A stretch of 64,000 nucleotides of DNA, taken from positions 9,992,131 through 10,056,130 of the forward strand of contig OZ059894.1 of assembly GCA_964057225.1 (NCBI GenBank). Direction: 5' to 3'. The notes under the pieces are model-generated. The model worked only from the letters and a program-made list of their open reading frames with translations, ran no database searches and was not told the DNA's origin. Each line of letters opens with the position of its first letter. Positions within the stretch are counted from its first letter, which is position 1. Below, one piece after another: positions 11,917-25,021 of this stretch. The DNA comes from Auanema rhodensis (lineage: Eukaryota > Nematoda > Chromadorea > Rhabditida > Rhabditidae). The translations under genes and the position numbers were made by a program.

Positions 11917-12362
11917 TTGTATAGCAACCTAGATATACTGAACGTTCCATCGTAATGGGAGAAATAGTTATAGCTATAAGAAGAAAAATATAAATAAATA
12001 ATTAAATTTTTAATAAATATTTCAATGTTTAATTTTAAATCAAAGACCAAGCTTAAGAACCGACTATTATTCAAATATCTCATTAGCATACTAGGCATAT
12101 CCCTTTATTTGTATCCTAGAACATGAGCCAAGCGGTTGTACAGATATTATGCTTCCTTTATATATTAATCACGATTCAAGATTTGTTGAGAGAGAACTGA
12201 ATATTACTAAAAAAAACAGCATATAGCACAGCTTTAGTAACAAGTTACTTCAGAATAGCCATAAATCAAAATACATAATTAGAGATTTTCATTATTTCTT
12301 CATTTATGAATCTATACATTCAAAAGATCTAATCGAACTAGAACCAAGTGTTAAACAAGACT
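11917..12362. other. Convergent 3' intergenic region
   Basis: About 450 bp of A/T-rich DNA between the stops of the acetyltransferase (+) and the membrane-protein gene (-). Probably both 3' UTRs. No coding or RNA signal seen. Confidence 0.5.
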
Positions 12363-13190
12363 TCAAACCTTGTCTTTCTTATCTAATTCTGTTAAAAACT
12401 TTGTGAGTTTCGACCGATTAGCTTGAGCATCTTGTACATTTTCATATCTATCTTCGGGTTTAATAGCATCTTGAAGTACGGAAGCACCGAATTTTGACAA
12501 AACCTGAAATTTGCTTTTGAAAAATGTCCAATGAATATATAGCAATGCCTTATTATCCAAAACAGCATAACCTAAACCAATATTTATTCCATCGACAGCT
12601 CCTTGGAATCTTTTCCAGTACCAACCAACAAGCCCACATACTAATGCACAACGATCCTGACAAGTAAATTTAATATTACGAGAAATTTTTCGTTACAAAC
12701 TATAGTCATTCCTTCTTTATCGCATCGAATTTGATAGCATTTTTTCTGAACTTCAGTGAATGTGGTACCTGAAGCCCTTATTTAGTACAATATATGATAT
12801 ATAGCCAACCTTCGTTTAGGGAATGAAGATATGCAAGTATAGGTCCTAAAGACATTCCAGCTAGAAGAAATCGACCCTAAAACATAGTATTGAAATGAGG
12901 AAAAGGGGGACAGAAGCCAGCAGTACCTGTAATTTCCTGCATTTGGCTCTAATTATTTTGGGGCTATTCGGTGTTGTGTTCTCCGGTGTCAATGACCGTT
13001 TAAGATAAATTCTATACAACGGATGCGCTATGCAACCACCCAATATACTAGCCACTTCGGCACCTTTAAAAAATCCCCATAAAGCATACTCCAGATAGGG
13101 ATTAGGAACAGTAGCAAGCGATTCGGGAGTTTGAGATTTACGCGAAAACTGAGAAAAGTTCATAAACCATGATTCCAATCCTATTCCCAT
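12363..13190 (-). CDS. Conserved membrane-associated protein, unknown function
   Basis: Four exons (12927-13190, 12810-12876, 12701-12768, 12363-12656) join in phase to 230 residues. Two or three weakly hydrophobic stretches are visible: around YALWGFFKGAEVASILGG, GRFLLAGMSLGPILAYLHSL and DRCALVCGLVGWYW. The segment after these, WYWKRFQGAVDGINIGLGYA, looks like a family signature, and the C-terminal 60 residues are charged and soluble. I suspect a small conserved family of unknown function (the DUF1757 type comes to mind) but cannot confirm it. The gene lies 187 bp downstream of BMS1 on the same strand, a spacing typical of nematode operons, so it may be co-transcribed with BMS1. Confidence 0.7.
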
Positions 13191-13376
13191 TTTTACTTAA
13201 AAGGTCATAGAAATTTAACTTGATGAACGTGCAAACATAGCTTTCCGGTATTTACCTTGAATTAAATGCTAATAGAACTAACTTTTGAAAATTCATAAAA
13301 CAAGCAGAACAACAACAATGAAACAATATTTCAACAAAATTTAACAACAATATGTAACGAATCTAACAAAGTATAT

Positions 13377-16300
13377 TTATGAAGATGATGCAGATCTTCC
13401 AAGAGCTTTTTTCAACTTATATTGTTCACGTTTACTGAGTACTCTGCAGATCTCCTTTCTACGGGCTTTCATATTCTTTTCACGTTTCTCCTCGAAAGCA
13501 GCATCCTATAAATTTCAATGAATCTTGAACCAATGTTATGAATAACTTACAATTTTAGCTCTCTTGGCAAGGAACTTTTCATGCTCAGCCTTCTTTTTAC
13601 CTTCGATGTCCCTACAAATAATAATAAATAAAACAATGTTTTTTTTTTTAGATCTACTCACTTGTTGATAGTTTTTAGCATAGTGAGAAGACGATGTCTC
13701 TTAGCTTCTTCAGGCTCACGAATAACAGCAGTATGCTTAGCAATAAGTTTACCAGTTTTCTAAACATACATAGCGTTTATTCATTAGGATTTTGAATTAC
13801 TTACGGGTTCATTGTTCTCCTGGAATGTAGGCTTAAGTTTGAATGGCAATTGTTTCTGAAGTTTCGCTGGGATGAATAACGGAGCAGACTCAAACTCAGT
13901 TCGTTCAATAGGCTAAAAATTATCAAATAACTCAAAATCAAATAACTACAAATATGTGTACCTTATAGTCAGAATCAGGCTTAGACGCTGGTTTCAGACC
14001 TAATTCAAATCGTATCTTTCCGACCGTACGCATTCCAACCCATGGCTCTCCAGGTTCTAACAGATGATCAATAATAGGAGTATAGAAATTGGGCACTGGT
14101 ACAGTTACCCAAGAACGAAGAAATACAATATCTGAAGAAAAAAGGTGAAAAAAAATAAATAAGGTAAAACCACCTTTCATTAGTATACGATCTTCAAATG
14201 TGGCTCTGAAAGCTCCAGGAGGTGTTTTGACACATTTCTTGATATGCCCACGAATACCAGATACTGTACGAATAGAAGCACCCTCAAACTTTGCTACCTC
14301 CATAGCAGAATTGAACATTCCCTACAGTATAATTATATAAACTTATTAGCAAAACTGTCTTACTTTGATGAAAGCACTCTTTTTGAAAATCTTATCGGGT
14401 GTACCAACAAGCTTTAATTTTTTAACAACTTGTGCAGATTTATCTAAGTTCAATACTACACCTGTTCCTACAATTCTATAGCCTGGCTGAAAAAAAATCA
14501 CTACAAATAATAAAAACTTATGAAAACATACAGTTTTATCAGAAACCGACTGTACTGCTAAGAAACCGGTATTCTGGGCTGTAATTGGTCCCCAGAATTG
14601 GGCATGACAATGCATATGCTCAGGGGTATATTTCAAGAAGCGATGGCGCATATTGTGATCCTGTTATACAATAATCAAAATAAATACAAAAAGACAAATA
14701 ATACTTGTATGGAATACACAGAAACTGTCTGGAATCGTCTCCATCCGCAACTTATAATCAGAGGATCTCTAGATTTTAAAACTCTTTCATGCCATCTGTG
14801 ACGTTGTATACGAACCTAAAAACTTATCTGATAAAAAGAAATTTATTTTAAACTGACTTGAACAACTCCCATATTTTGCTCTCCTGTTAGTAAACCTCCA
14901 ATAATATATGGGGAAGTTGGATCAAAATTGTTGATGAATTCGCATGGAATATCTTCGACCTCAACACGGACATAACGACCAGCACGGAAACCTAAAGAAT
15001 TTAATTTACGATAAAATAAGATAATATCATACCTTCAATTTTCTCTCGTTCTTCTTCAGGCATGCCTTCGAAAATACTCTTGTTCAACTGGGCTTGTTCC
15101 AACATTTCATTCTAAAAAAATTCAGGAAAATTCAGATTGCAACAGTACTGTGACAAAAAGAACAAACCTTCATGGTATCATAGAATTTTGATGATTCATC
15201 GTATTCATCATTAAACTTTTGCTTAAGCTTAACTTTCTCGACAGCCCTCCTTTCACGAGCAGCAGTTTCTGCCTTTTCAACAGCAGATAGTTCCGCTCCT
15301 AAAATGTTTTCAGTATAAAATTAAAAAAATTAAAAAAAAAAACCTTTTTCTTTTCCCTCCTCGTTTTCTTCATCTTCTTCATCATTTTGTTCATCTTCTC
15401 CGTCGCTATCATCAGAAGCATCATCACCAAGCTCATCTGGAAAAAAGTTAATCTTTTAAAAATAGAGGATGAATTTCAAACCCATCAACTCTTTTTCTTC
15501 AGCATCTTCTTCAGTCCACGTTCCTGTCACAAAACAATCTTGAATGGATCCGCGGATTTCTTCGTCTGACCAATTCAACGCTTGTTTTGAGGATGACGCA
15601 ATTTGGTTATAGCAAAATCCATCCTCTTGGTCATTTAAAGTTTTATTAGCTGCTTTCTTAACAACAAACAATCCATCTCCTAGCTGATCGTTTTCATTGA
15701 TAGTACCGTTTAAAGAGTCTTCTTAAAATAATCGAATTATTAACATAATTTAAAGTTCTCTAACCTTCAGAATAAATAATTTTGGTCCAATTCAAGCGAC
15801 TTTGTCGTTTAGGATTATATTGGTCCATAGCTTTTTTTGCTAGACCACCCCAGTCGTCTTTGAAGTCGGTTAATCTTGGAATTCCATTATTTTCGTATTC
15901 ATCATCTCCACTCTATAAGTATGTGATATACTTGGTAAATGAGTACTAGCCTACATCATCATCATCATCAAACTTGAACTTAAATTTCTCCTCGTCATTA
16001 CCTTGACCCTTTGAAGGAGCAAATCCAGAATCAATCATGGATCCAGTGTCACTCTAAAAAGTTAAAGTAGCTTGTGATGGAGTAACCTTGCTACCTCATC
16101 ATCTTCGAAGCCCTCTTCATCATCGATATCTTCTTCAAAATCTTCCTCATCACTTTCAAAATTACTATTTTCAATTGGTTTAGAAGTTCCTAATAGTTTG
16201 AGAGGTGCATTTTGAATTTTAGCATCCAAAGTCATTTGGACATTATCAAGGCCTTCCACGAGTTCATTACGTTTAGACTGAAATAAAACTCATGTTTCAC

Positions 16301-17804
16301 AACAAAGCATAAAAAACTACCTGTTTTCCAGATTTGTTTTCAATATATATAGCATCTTTATCATAAACAATTCCTCCTAAACCAGAGAATGGAGCATAAA
16401 CCATTCGTTCCTAAACAAAATAGAATTGGTGTTGAAACTAATTACGTAAAGAAATACCTGTTCGTTGAGAGCTCTACGCTTTCTTTCTCCAGGAAGAGGG
16501 CATGGGTCTGGTAGACTAGTTATCTAAATGAAGATATTCAACATGCAAAATTTGATTATAATTATATATTCTAACATCTTTGATTCTGAGATCTCCAACA
16601 CCAGGCACATGAATTGCAGAATTATTCACTAAATTTGCTCCATGTACCCATCCGTATAAACAAATGGTTCTATCCATGTTAGGCTCTTGATGCAATTTCT
16701 AACAAGGAAAAAGTAATAACTAATCTATTTCAATAAAAAAATTACTTCAGGATCTGTAATATCCTCGTATCTATCGCATAATACATAAGGATGTGCATCT
16801 TTCCAAACCATTGGTCTGAACTTCATGACGGAAATAAATCTAACTAAATTCTGAATTTCGCTCTTCTTGTAATGATCGTGTTCAATTCCGGACAAGTAGA
16901 AAAGTTTAGCACCCTATGATAAATACAATTTAAGATATATAAAATATATCCTAACCTGATACAACTCTGTCCAGAACCGATGTTTCATGATCTTCTTGGT
17001 TTTGTTCACTTTAGAAATTCCATCCAAACAATCCAGGTGATTAAGAACTCCTAGAATTCTGGGCATTCCGTGCACCTAAATAAAATATCTCAAAAAATGA
17101 ATTTTGAGAACCCTTACTTGACAAATATTAAGAAACTCGAAGGTCTCCATTTCAAAACCATAAGAGGCATCAACCATAAGCAAGACGAGATCAGCAATCT
17201 TAGCAATATCAATCATTTGATTAATATCGTTCTTAACTTCAATAAACTGAACTCTTCTTTCTTTACCCGTTACAATGGTAACAGGCCCTAATAAGAATAT
17301 TATCAACGTGTTTATAAATAAGATAAGTTACCTTTCAATTCTCCAACACCAGTTTTCAAATAAAATTTCACTAATGCTTTGAGCAGTGTTGATTTACCAA
17401 CCTTAAATAATATAAATTTTTTCATCAACGAATATTACAAACCTTGCTTGGTCCTACTATAGCTACAATAATGGGTGGAGGGACCACAGCTTTACGATCC
17501 ATCATAACAATATGCTTCTTACGTTCATTTATATCGGCAGACCTTAAATATTATTGTAACCTTTTTATTAAAACTTCCAAAAAAAAACCTCTTAATAGCT
17601 TTCTCCGCTGCTTTAGCAGATGAGAAAGCAAAAGCCTTAACGTTATTTCCTTTAACTTTGGTTTTTTCAGCATCTCTTTTTGCTTTTCCTCCAGTTTTAT
17701 GTACTGAAATATACAATGAAAGCAATATCAAGAAGAACAAAATTACCTCTATGTATTTTATTTTTTTGGCTCTCGAAAGCGCCTCCAGCTCCTGGGGGAG
17801 CCAT
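13377..17804 (-). CDS. BMS1: BMS1, GTPase of 40S ribosome biogenesis
   Basis: BMS1 is a nucleolar GTPase that works with RCL1 in the small-subunit processome. The reading frame covers the full family architecture at roughly 1,100 residues. A basic Lys/Ala-rich N-terminus is followed by the GTPase with P-loop [15 protein letters not shown], then [37 protein letters not shown] and the base-recognition step GVLNHLD (family form THLD/NHLD). The AARP2CN-like region has [19 protein letters not shown] long acidic middle linker (several Asp/Glu runs at 15.3-16.2 kb) precedes the C-terminal RIBIOP domain, with [15 protein letters not shown] and [20 protein letters not shown]. The basic coiled tail ends in [18 protein letters not shown]. 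Many short introns are present. It is divergent from BCD1, 330 bp away. Confidence 0.96.
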
Positions 17805-18134
17805 CCCTCTAAAAAAAACAATAAGGAAAAACAACTAATAGCTATATTTTAATAATCTTTAACCACATTTGAAACTTTAAAAAAACCTAAGAAGCTTAAC
17901 TAGGTTAATTATGTATGAAAACTAAGATAAAGCGTAATAAATTATTTTAAATGAGATTTACAATGATTGCGTATCATTCTTCGTCGTTCGATTAAGAATG
18001 TGGTCGTAGTTAGGTTTAATTTACAGATTTCAAAAGAAATTAGCTAATTTACCATTTTTGCATAATTTTTTAGTATTTATGAATATTGGTTGAAATGGAT
18101 TAAAATATTAAAATTTAATTTTTATAGAGTTAAG
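17805..18134. promoter_or_regulatory. Shared 5' region of BMS1 and BCD1
   Basis: The 330 bp between the start codons of BMS1 (-) and the BCD1-like gene (+) must hold both promoters and 5' leaders. It is A/T-rich, with no ORF and no RNA gene. A single region driving two ribosome/snoRNP assembly genes is an inference from the head-to-head arrangement. Confidence 0.55.
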
Positions 18135-20577
18135 ATGACAGAAGGAACAGCTTCTCAGATTGTACCAGGTATACAGTCTCTCATAACCCATTTGACTTTT
18201 ATTTTTTAAGATAATAATCAAGAGGACGGTGAAATCATAGACGATAATAGTGCCGATGAATTAGAAAAGAACGAAGTTGAACAGTTTACTGGAAACGGTT
18301 TGTATGAGAATTTATATATTCACACAAATATGTTTAGCCAGAAAAATAGTTGAAGAATACGATAGCGATGAAGCTGACTTTAGCGATGAGGATGAACCTC
18401 CAGAGGAAATTCTTAATATGATTGCCAGCAAGGTATTTAATAAAAATAACTATCTGTACTAAGCTGAATTTACGTATAGGGGGTGAAAGCAGAAGAAGAA
18501 GAACAGGTTGACCCGACTTTATGTAGAATTTGTAAATCTGAACCACATAAATATAAGTAAGAGATTGATTGATAATATTTTTCGAAAACAAAAAAATTAC
18601 AGATGCCCAAAATGTAATATTCGAACTTGCTCTTTAGCTTGTTCAAAAAAGCATAAAGAAGATAAAGAAGTAGGTTAACTCTTTCATCTGAAATAAAATT
18701 CTCATATTTTATCATTACTGTTTGACATGTCGTACGACCGGTAATAATAAAATGAAAAATGAAAATTGTTCATTTTTGAATGGTACTCTGTTTTAAGTTT
18801 ACATTCTTCATTTGATTTCAGTGCGATGGTGTACGAGGACCATACACAACAGTACAGAAGCTTTCTCAGTATACGGATAGCAATTCTATAGAGGATCAAA
18901 AGTTTCTCACACATGTTCAACAGAAGGTTAGTATTTTATGTTTCAAAAAATTTGTTGTTGTTTTAGTTCCAGCAAGAATCTACTAAAAGTTCCGTACCAA
19001 ATTGTTCGTCACTCGAGCCAACTTCCATGAAAAGAGAACAGGCCTTTACTCAAGAAAATGAGCCCGTATGTTAAATTATGCATAGCAAGTTTAATAACCT
19101 TGCTTTAGATAGAAGGCGGAGAAGATCATTCTAGTAATGCAGTTGAGTTAAATGCAGATGGTACAAGAAGCAGAGTATGTGTCACATAGTTTGTTGAGCT
19201 ATATTAATTATTTTAGGCATGTAATGCTATTGAGAGGTTCTTGCTTCCAAATGCTGCTCGGAGACATATATGGCTATCTTTCAGTGCAGAGAAAGGTTTC
19301 TAATTTTTTTGTTTTACCATTTCATCTTTGAAATACAGGAGAAGATTGCTCCCGGCATGAACAATTTTCTGATTCCATTTTTTGGTGCATTGATTTCATC
19401 TTCAAAAAACAGATGGAAGATGGTAGTGTTTCTGATTATACGTATAGAGTTCAAAATATTCCTGAAACTATTCGTATATGCACTGTATGTTGTTGTTTTT
19501 CTTCAGCTATATTCTTTCTATGCTCAGGTTTTACGACAATTTTTATCCCCTCGGAAATATGGTTGTATTGTATCCGAAAGCGACCTGGATGTGCAAAAAC
19601 TAGAACCATTTATCAATGCTACTTCGGAAAATATAAATCTTTTCATGAAGGTTCCGAGATACGAAAAAGACAGGTACGTGGCTTTTTTAGCCTACCCAGT
19701 TGAATATATTCTGCTTAAGATATTATGTAGTTATGGCTGATAAAAATATGTTAGACAATACGAGAAATAGAGTTATTCTTGATCATCCCAAAATTATTGT
19801 TGTTTTGAATAATGAGTTCTTAGACTATCAGGTAACCACAGTTGTGATCTAAACCTCTGAGTTGTCTTTTTAAGGTTTTGACTGAAGCAGAATCGTTCGA
19901 AATTCGTGAACGCATGCAGAATGAAAGAAATGCTATAATTAAACAAGTAATATTGATTTATAATATTTGTTTTCACAAATATATATTCTTTCAGAATTCT
20001 GCCAGAGGAAGAGGTGGGCACCGTGGTGGACACCGTGGAGATAGTAATGGGTTCCGAGGCGGCAGAGGTCGGGGTGGTTTTAGAGGAGGTTCTAATAACT
20101 TCGACAATCGAAGGGGAGGATTTAATAATAGAGGACAGGTAAGCTAATCATTTTATGGTTTTTTATTTCGTTCTTATGCAGAACAATTCTGGACCCAAGC
20201 GTTCATGGAACGGACAAAATGAGTATGATAATGGAATGAAACGAGGAAGAGGTCGAGTCTTCCGTGGTCAGCACAGGTTTGCCGCAGATTGATACCAATT
20301 CCATACCAATCATAATTTCAGGCATAATGATGACGCCTTTGATCCTTTTGAGCCTTTTGAAGGCCCCGTTTCCCTACCTATGGACTATGGTACTGAAAGT
20401 AAATCAGACCATAAACATGATATTAGCAACCATCAAGCTTCAAAAGCAGACGGTTGCGGTAACAGCGTAGCTGGTGAGAAGCGTTTAATTAAATGAAGTA
20501 TTTGCAATTTTTCAGGATTTCATTCTACATCAAATGAAGTCTATCAACCTCATTCTAGCGGATCTATCTTTGATTAA
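18135..20577 (+). CDS. ZNHIT6: BCD1/ZNHIT6-like box C/D snoRNP assembly factor with RGG tail
   Basis: BCD1 is a HIT zinc-finger protein needed for box C/D snoRNP assembly. The acidic N-terminus (EEYDSDEADFSDEDEPPEE) precedes a HIT finger with ordered ligands: CRIC, CPKC, CSLAC, then KKHKEDKEC. The family-typical DGVRGPYTTV follows directly. The next 200 residues match the BCD1 body, including CNAIERFLLPNAARRHIWLS, MEDGSVSDYTYRVQNIPETI and DHPKIIVVL. The C-terminus is a long Gly/Arg-rich stretch (RGRGGHRGGHRG, RGGRGRGGFRGG) of the kind that binds RNA or is Arg-methylated. A GAR region is not something I know as usual for BCD1. It is the first gene of a tight plus-strand series with GTF3C3 and POLR3H. 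Confidence 0.88.
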
Positions 20578-20772
20578 ATATGTTATGATCTCTGACTTGT
20601 TAAGTTGTTATTTTCACTTGTTTTATATTGTTACTTTTGTTGTTACGTTATAGTCTGTTATATTTCTAGGATTTATAAATATTTTTTTTACAATTTAATG
20701 TTACATTCGACATGGATTATCCTACGCCTTACTTCAAAACTACTCATTGTCTAGTTATATGTTCTATTCTAG

Positions 20773-23700
20773 ATGGAATGTGATGATCAACCTTCGAGTG
20801 AGAGAGATTTTGCTCCTATGGAGCCTGTCAGGCCTTTACAATATAATTGTAAGATAGTTATAGTGTTAGACAAGAACTATTCTTTTTCATCGTTTCAGTT
20901 GATGAAGCTTTGGAATTAGATGGAACAATAGGTGATGTGGATGCAACAATTCATCTATCTGACGGTGTCGTCTTATTTTAAAAACTTACTCCAACCTAAG
21001 CCTTCAGATGCACCAGAAGATTTAAATGAAACAATGGCAGACAATGAAATAAATTTTGATCGCTTCATGAGAGGAGAAATTGAATATAATGAATATATGA
21101 GATTAACCGGTGGCCAGACAGTAGAAGAAGAGTTAGAAGGTTAGCGATATCATATGTTCTGCGTAATATTTTGAATTCAGAAGAAGGCCACTTAGAAGAT
21201 GAAGAGGAGGATGACTTGGATGACGAAGAGGATGACATTACGGGTGGCGAAGATACTGGTGATGAAAGCTTACCAGCTGGACCAAGTGTTAAAAGAGAGG
21301 TAACTATTTGACAGCCTTTTTTTAATGAATATTATTCTTTTCGGCTTCGATGGAGTTTATGCCATTTCCTGCTTCCAAAGGTAGCGAGTTACCTGTACAT
21401 GTCAGAAATTTAATGGAAGAAGTATGACCACTCGTTTTAAATCAGTGGATTATGTTGTGCTTTTAGGTAGTGAATGAAGAAGCAGTTGCGGAACCATCTG
21501 CGACTGTGAAGCCTGCGGTAGCTCAAGAAAGAGAGAAGATTCCTCGGAAATTAAGCAAAACTATGGATGCTCTCTTGGGTCAAGCTAATCTCATATATGC
21601 CAGAGGTCAAACTAAAGAAGCGTTAACTATGTTACTTGAGGTATTACATGGTTGAGTGTGTAATTATTACAAAAAGACTGTCAGGTTATTCGACAAGAAC
21701 CTAGAAATGCTGTCGCTTATCAACAAGTTTCTGATATATATTCAGAGTTGGGAGATAAAGAGAAATGTTTACAGTAAGTAGTTGTATTTCTTATCAATGT
21801 TTGATGTATTTTATTAGATATGGTTTACTTTCTGCTCATCTTGATAACCGCACATCTGCTGAATCCTGGGCCAGATGGGGTGGTGTTTCAAAAGAACTAG
21901 GGCTTATGCAAGAGGCGGCAGCTTGTTATGGAAGAGGTGTAAAGTTTACTTTATGTGCTTGACAACTTCTTAAATTTTAGCCATTAAAGCAGAACCTCAG
22001 AACTGGCACCACTATGAAAAAAGAATTGAAATTTTAGATGAATTAGGTAACTCATATTAAATTTGAAAAATTAGTTTTACCTTACTTTTAGGATTGCGGC
22101 CAGTAGCCATGAAAACTCGATTACAAGCTGCTCAGCTTATTAGTCATCAAGATACCGGTCTTGATTTTGAATGGTTTCACTCGTTGATTAAAGCGGTAGT
22201 TTATACAGTTATAATGGATATTATATCAGATATTCAGGTTGCTCAATACTATATTATGATAAATGATGAGGATCGTGCCATTTCAGCTTTAGAAGCTTTT
22301 GTTTTGCGTAGTAAAGAATTTGGAAAGTCAGCAGATGGTCAACATGACACTTTGATAGGTATGAAAACCTTTGAAGAGCATCAAAGATTTTGACAAAAAT
22401 ATGCTATCAGGTATGTGGATGGCCAAATCTCGTTATAACGAAGCGGCAAAATCTGTTATTGCGTTGTGTGAAGGAATTCGAGTTGTTTCAAACAACTATG
22501 ACGACCCTGCCGTATCGGTATATATTTCACATCTTGCTAATATTATATATTTTTTGATTTAGATTAGTCTTTCGAATGGAACTTATGCTGTTGATCCCTT
22601 TCCTCCTCCAGAAGGTTGTCGATTCCTTATTGAGGATTGCTTCACCACAATAACACTCACCCGTTTGATTGTTTGCTTCATTGGCATAGGACGAAATGAT
22701 TTGTCAGCGGTAATTCTTGACTTCTTTCAATTTTTCCAAGTCTGATATTTCTAGTCTCTAAAAGAAAATTTGCTTTCTCGTACTTTATCAAATAAAGGAG
22801 AAGAACCATATATTCTGGATGTGGCTAGGGCATATTATAATGTCGAAGCTTATAAAACTTGTCGTGTAAGCAGTTTTCATTGAAATATGTTTTAGCTTTT
22901 CCCTTTTTAGACGTTCTTAGAACAACTGCAAGAATGGCATAATTTATATGAAAACGATGAATTATGGTTCATTTATGGAAATACTTTATCTGTATGTATT
23001 ATTATTTTCGTAATTTTATATTTATTCCAATATCTTAGATTTTGCGAGATAATGGTGCAATGGAAGCTTTTGAACGAGCCCTACAGGTTTTAATGAATTT
23101 TGTTTCATATTATTAATGAATGTATTTTAGATTAATCCATCTCATGTTGATGCCCGTATTAACTTATCTACACTGCAACAGAAAGCGGGAGAAACTGAAA
23201 AGGCTCTTGAAACGCTGCAAGGGTATGATCTGGATACATGTACACATTTACCGGTTAGTTCTTACAATGAATTTGTTTTTTTAATCTACGAATATTTAAG
23301 GATGAGCGTCTTCTGATCAGACAAGCTGATGTACTCTTCGAACAAAAGAAAACTGATCAATTTGTCCGATGTGTAAGAATGTTACTAACACCTCATTTCT
23401 ATGAAATTCATCGACAACCAGATTTACTTCATAAACGAAGACAATCTCGCACTGCTTCTGGTATTTGAATATAAAAAAAAGTTCAGAAGTATATTATCAT
23501 TTCAGGTATACATTTGAGTAATACATTAAGAGTTGTAGCCATGAATACTCTTCAAAATTCAAATTTTGAAAAATTTGTTAAAAGACTTGGTTCAATAGCA
23601 GCGAAAGAAGGACGATCTACAGATGATATAGATCCTACTCTAGTAAACTTCAAGTACATATTAGACATTTAATTTTTTCTTTCCAGTTGCATGATTATTG

Positions 23701-24863
23701 CTTGAAACTAATAGAATGTTTTATGAATATGGGCAAATATCAGGTATGTAGTTAAAGGGTGTATGGTCTATAGCTTCAAATTTACAGGATATGCTCATAG
23801 TATGTTGTTATGCCTTTTTACAACCACGTTTGAATAAACATAAGAAGTAAGTAGATCTATTAAGTGTTTACTTGCAAATATTCTTTTTCAGATCTTCTAA
23901 CTTCCAAAATATTTTGTACTTTGCTGCAATTAAAGCGAATAGCTGGACGTTGGCTTTTGAATATGTCAGATGGTATCACACTATTATGAATGTATGATTT
24001 TCTGGTACTTTTCACGTAAATTTAATTTTAACCTTTCAGTCTGCTAATGGACAGGTCATCACCGGAGACAAGAAGGATGTCCTCCATAAACGAATTTTCA
24101 ATGCTATGAATTATGTATTCTGTCACTCACAAAACGTATCATATCATAGATATATCATGAGAGCTCTCGCAAAAGTATTCGTTTCTTCTTTATTTTTTAT
24201 CCTTATTTATATTTTCATTACAGTCACCGAATAACCTTGCTTTACAAACTATTTCTGGGAACAACTCACTTATCACGGGTACATATAGACATGCTTTAGG
24301 TTATTTCTCCGCGAAGCTCAATTGTTCCAATTATATTTTGTTTAGGTGAATATTTACGTGTGTGGAAGTCGAATCCAAACAACCCTCTTATTTGCCTTCT
24401 CCTAGCTCTAACCTTCACTCATATGTCATGTAAAAAGGACTTAAGTAGCAGACATATGATCGCTGTCAGGGTAACACTAAACTATATACAATACGATGAA
24501 TAAAATTATTGAACTTTAGGGAATTGGCTTTATGAAGCTCTATCAAAAGAACAGAACTTGCCTGCAAGAAGTATATTATAATATCGGTAGAATGTTTCAT
24601 CAAATGTCCCTTACACCCTTGGCCATACATTTTTATGAAAAAGTTTTAAAAGAGTTTTCACCTACTGTCAGCGTTCTGGATGAGGAAGGAAATGAGCATT
24701 TCGAAAGAGTAGACAGGTATTTTTATATCTTTTGAAGGCTTGTATTATTAAATTTAGATACGATCTTCGGAAAATGGCAGCTCATAATCTAGCATTAATA
24801 TATAGATCCAGTGGGAATGAATTTTTAGCTCGACGTATTTATCAACAATTTATTGTTGTTTAA
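20773..24863 (+). CDS. GTF3C3: GTF3C3-like TPR subunit of TFIIIC
   Basis: GTF3C3 (TFIIIC102, yeast Tfc4) is the tetratricopeptide subunit of TFIIIC that helps recruit TFIIIB to tRNA and other Pol III genes. The reading frame, roughly 900 residues over about 20 exons, starts with an acidic region (HLEDEEEDDLDDEEDD). A run of TPR-like helix pairs follows, including LLGQANLIYARGQTKEALTM, YQQVSDIYSELGDKEKCLQY and EALQ-type repeats near 23.1 kb such as AFERALQINPSHVDARINL. The C-terminal TPR block matches the family end: PNNPLICLLLALTFTHMSCK, then QEVYYNIGRMFHQMSLTPLA and HNLALIYRSSGNEFLARRIY. The ATG follows TATTCTAG directly, a likely trans-splice acceptor, 195 bp after the BCD1 stop. Confidence 0.92.
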
Positions 24864-25021
24864 TAATTTATATTCATCGTTCTTACTTGTTATTGTACAT
24901 TTTAAGTTACGCTCATTCATAAATGATCTCATTATTCTTCTTTGAAAATATCAGAATGCTGTCATTGCTCAGTTTCATATTTAGCTTTGTTTTCGTAGTT
25001 GCACTTATATTGAATTTCTAG

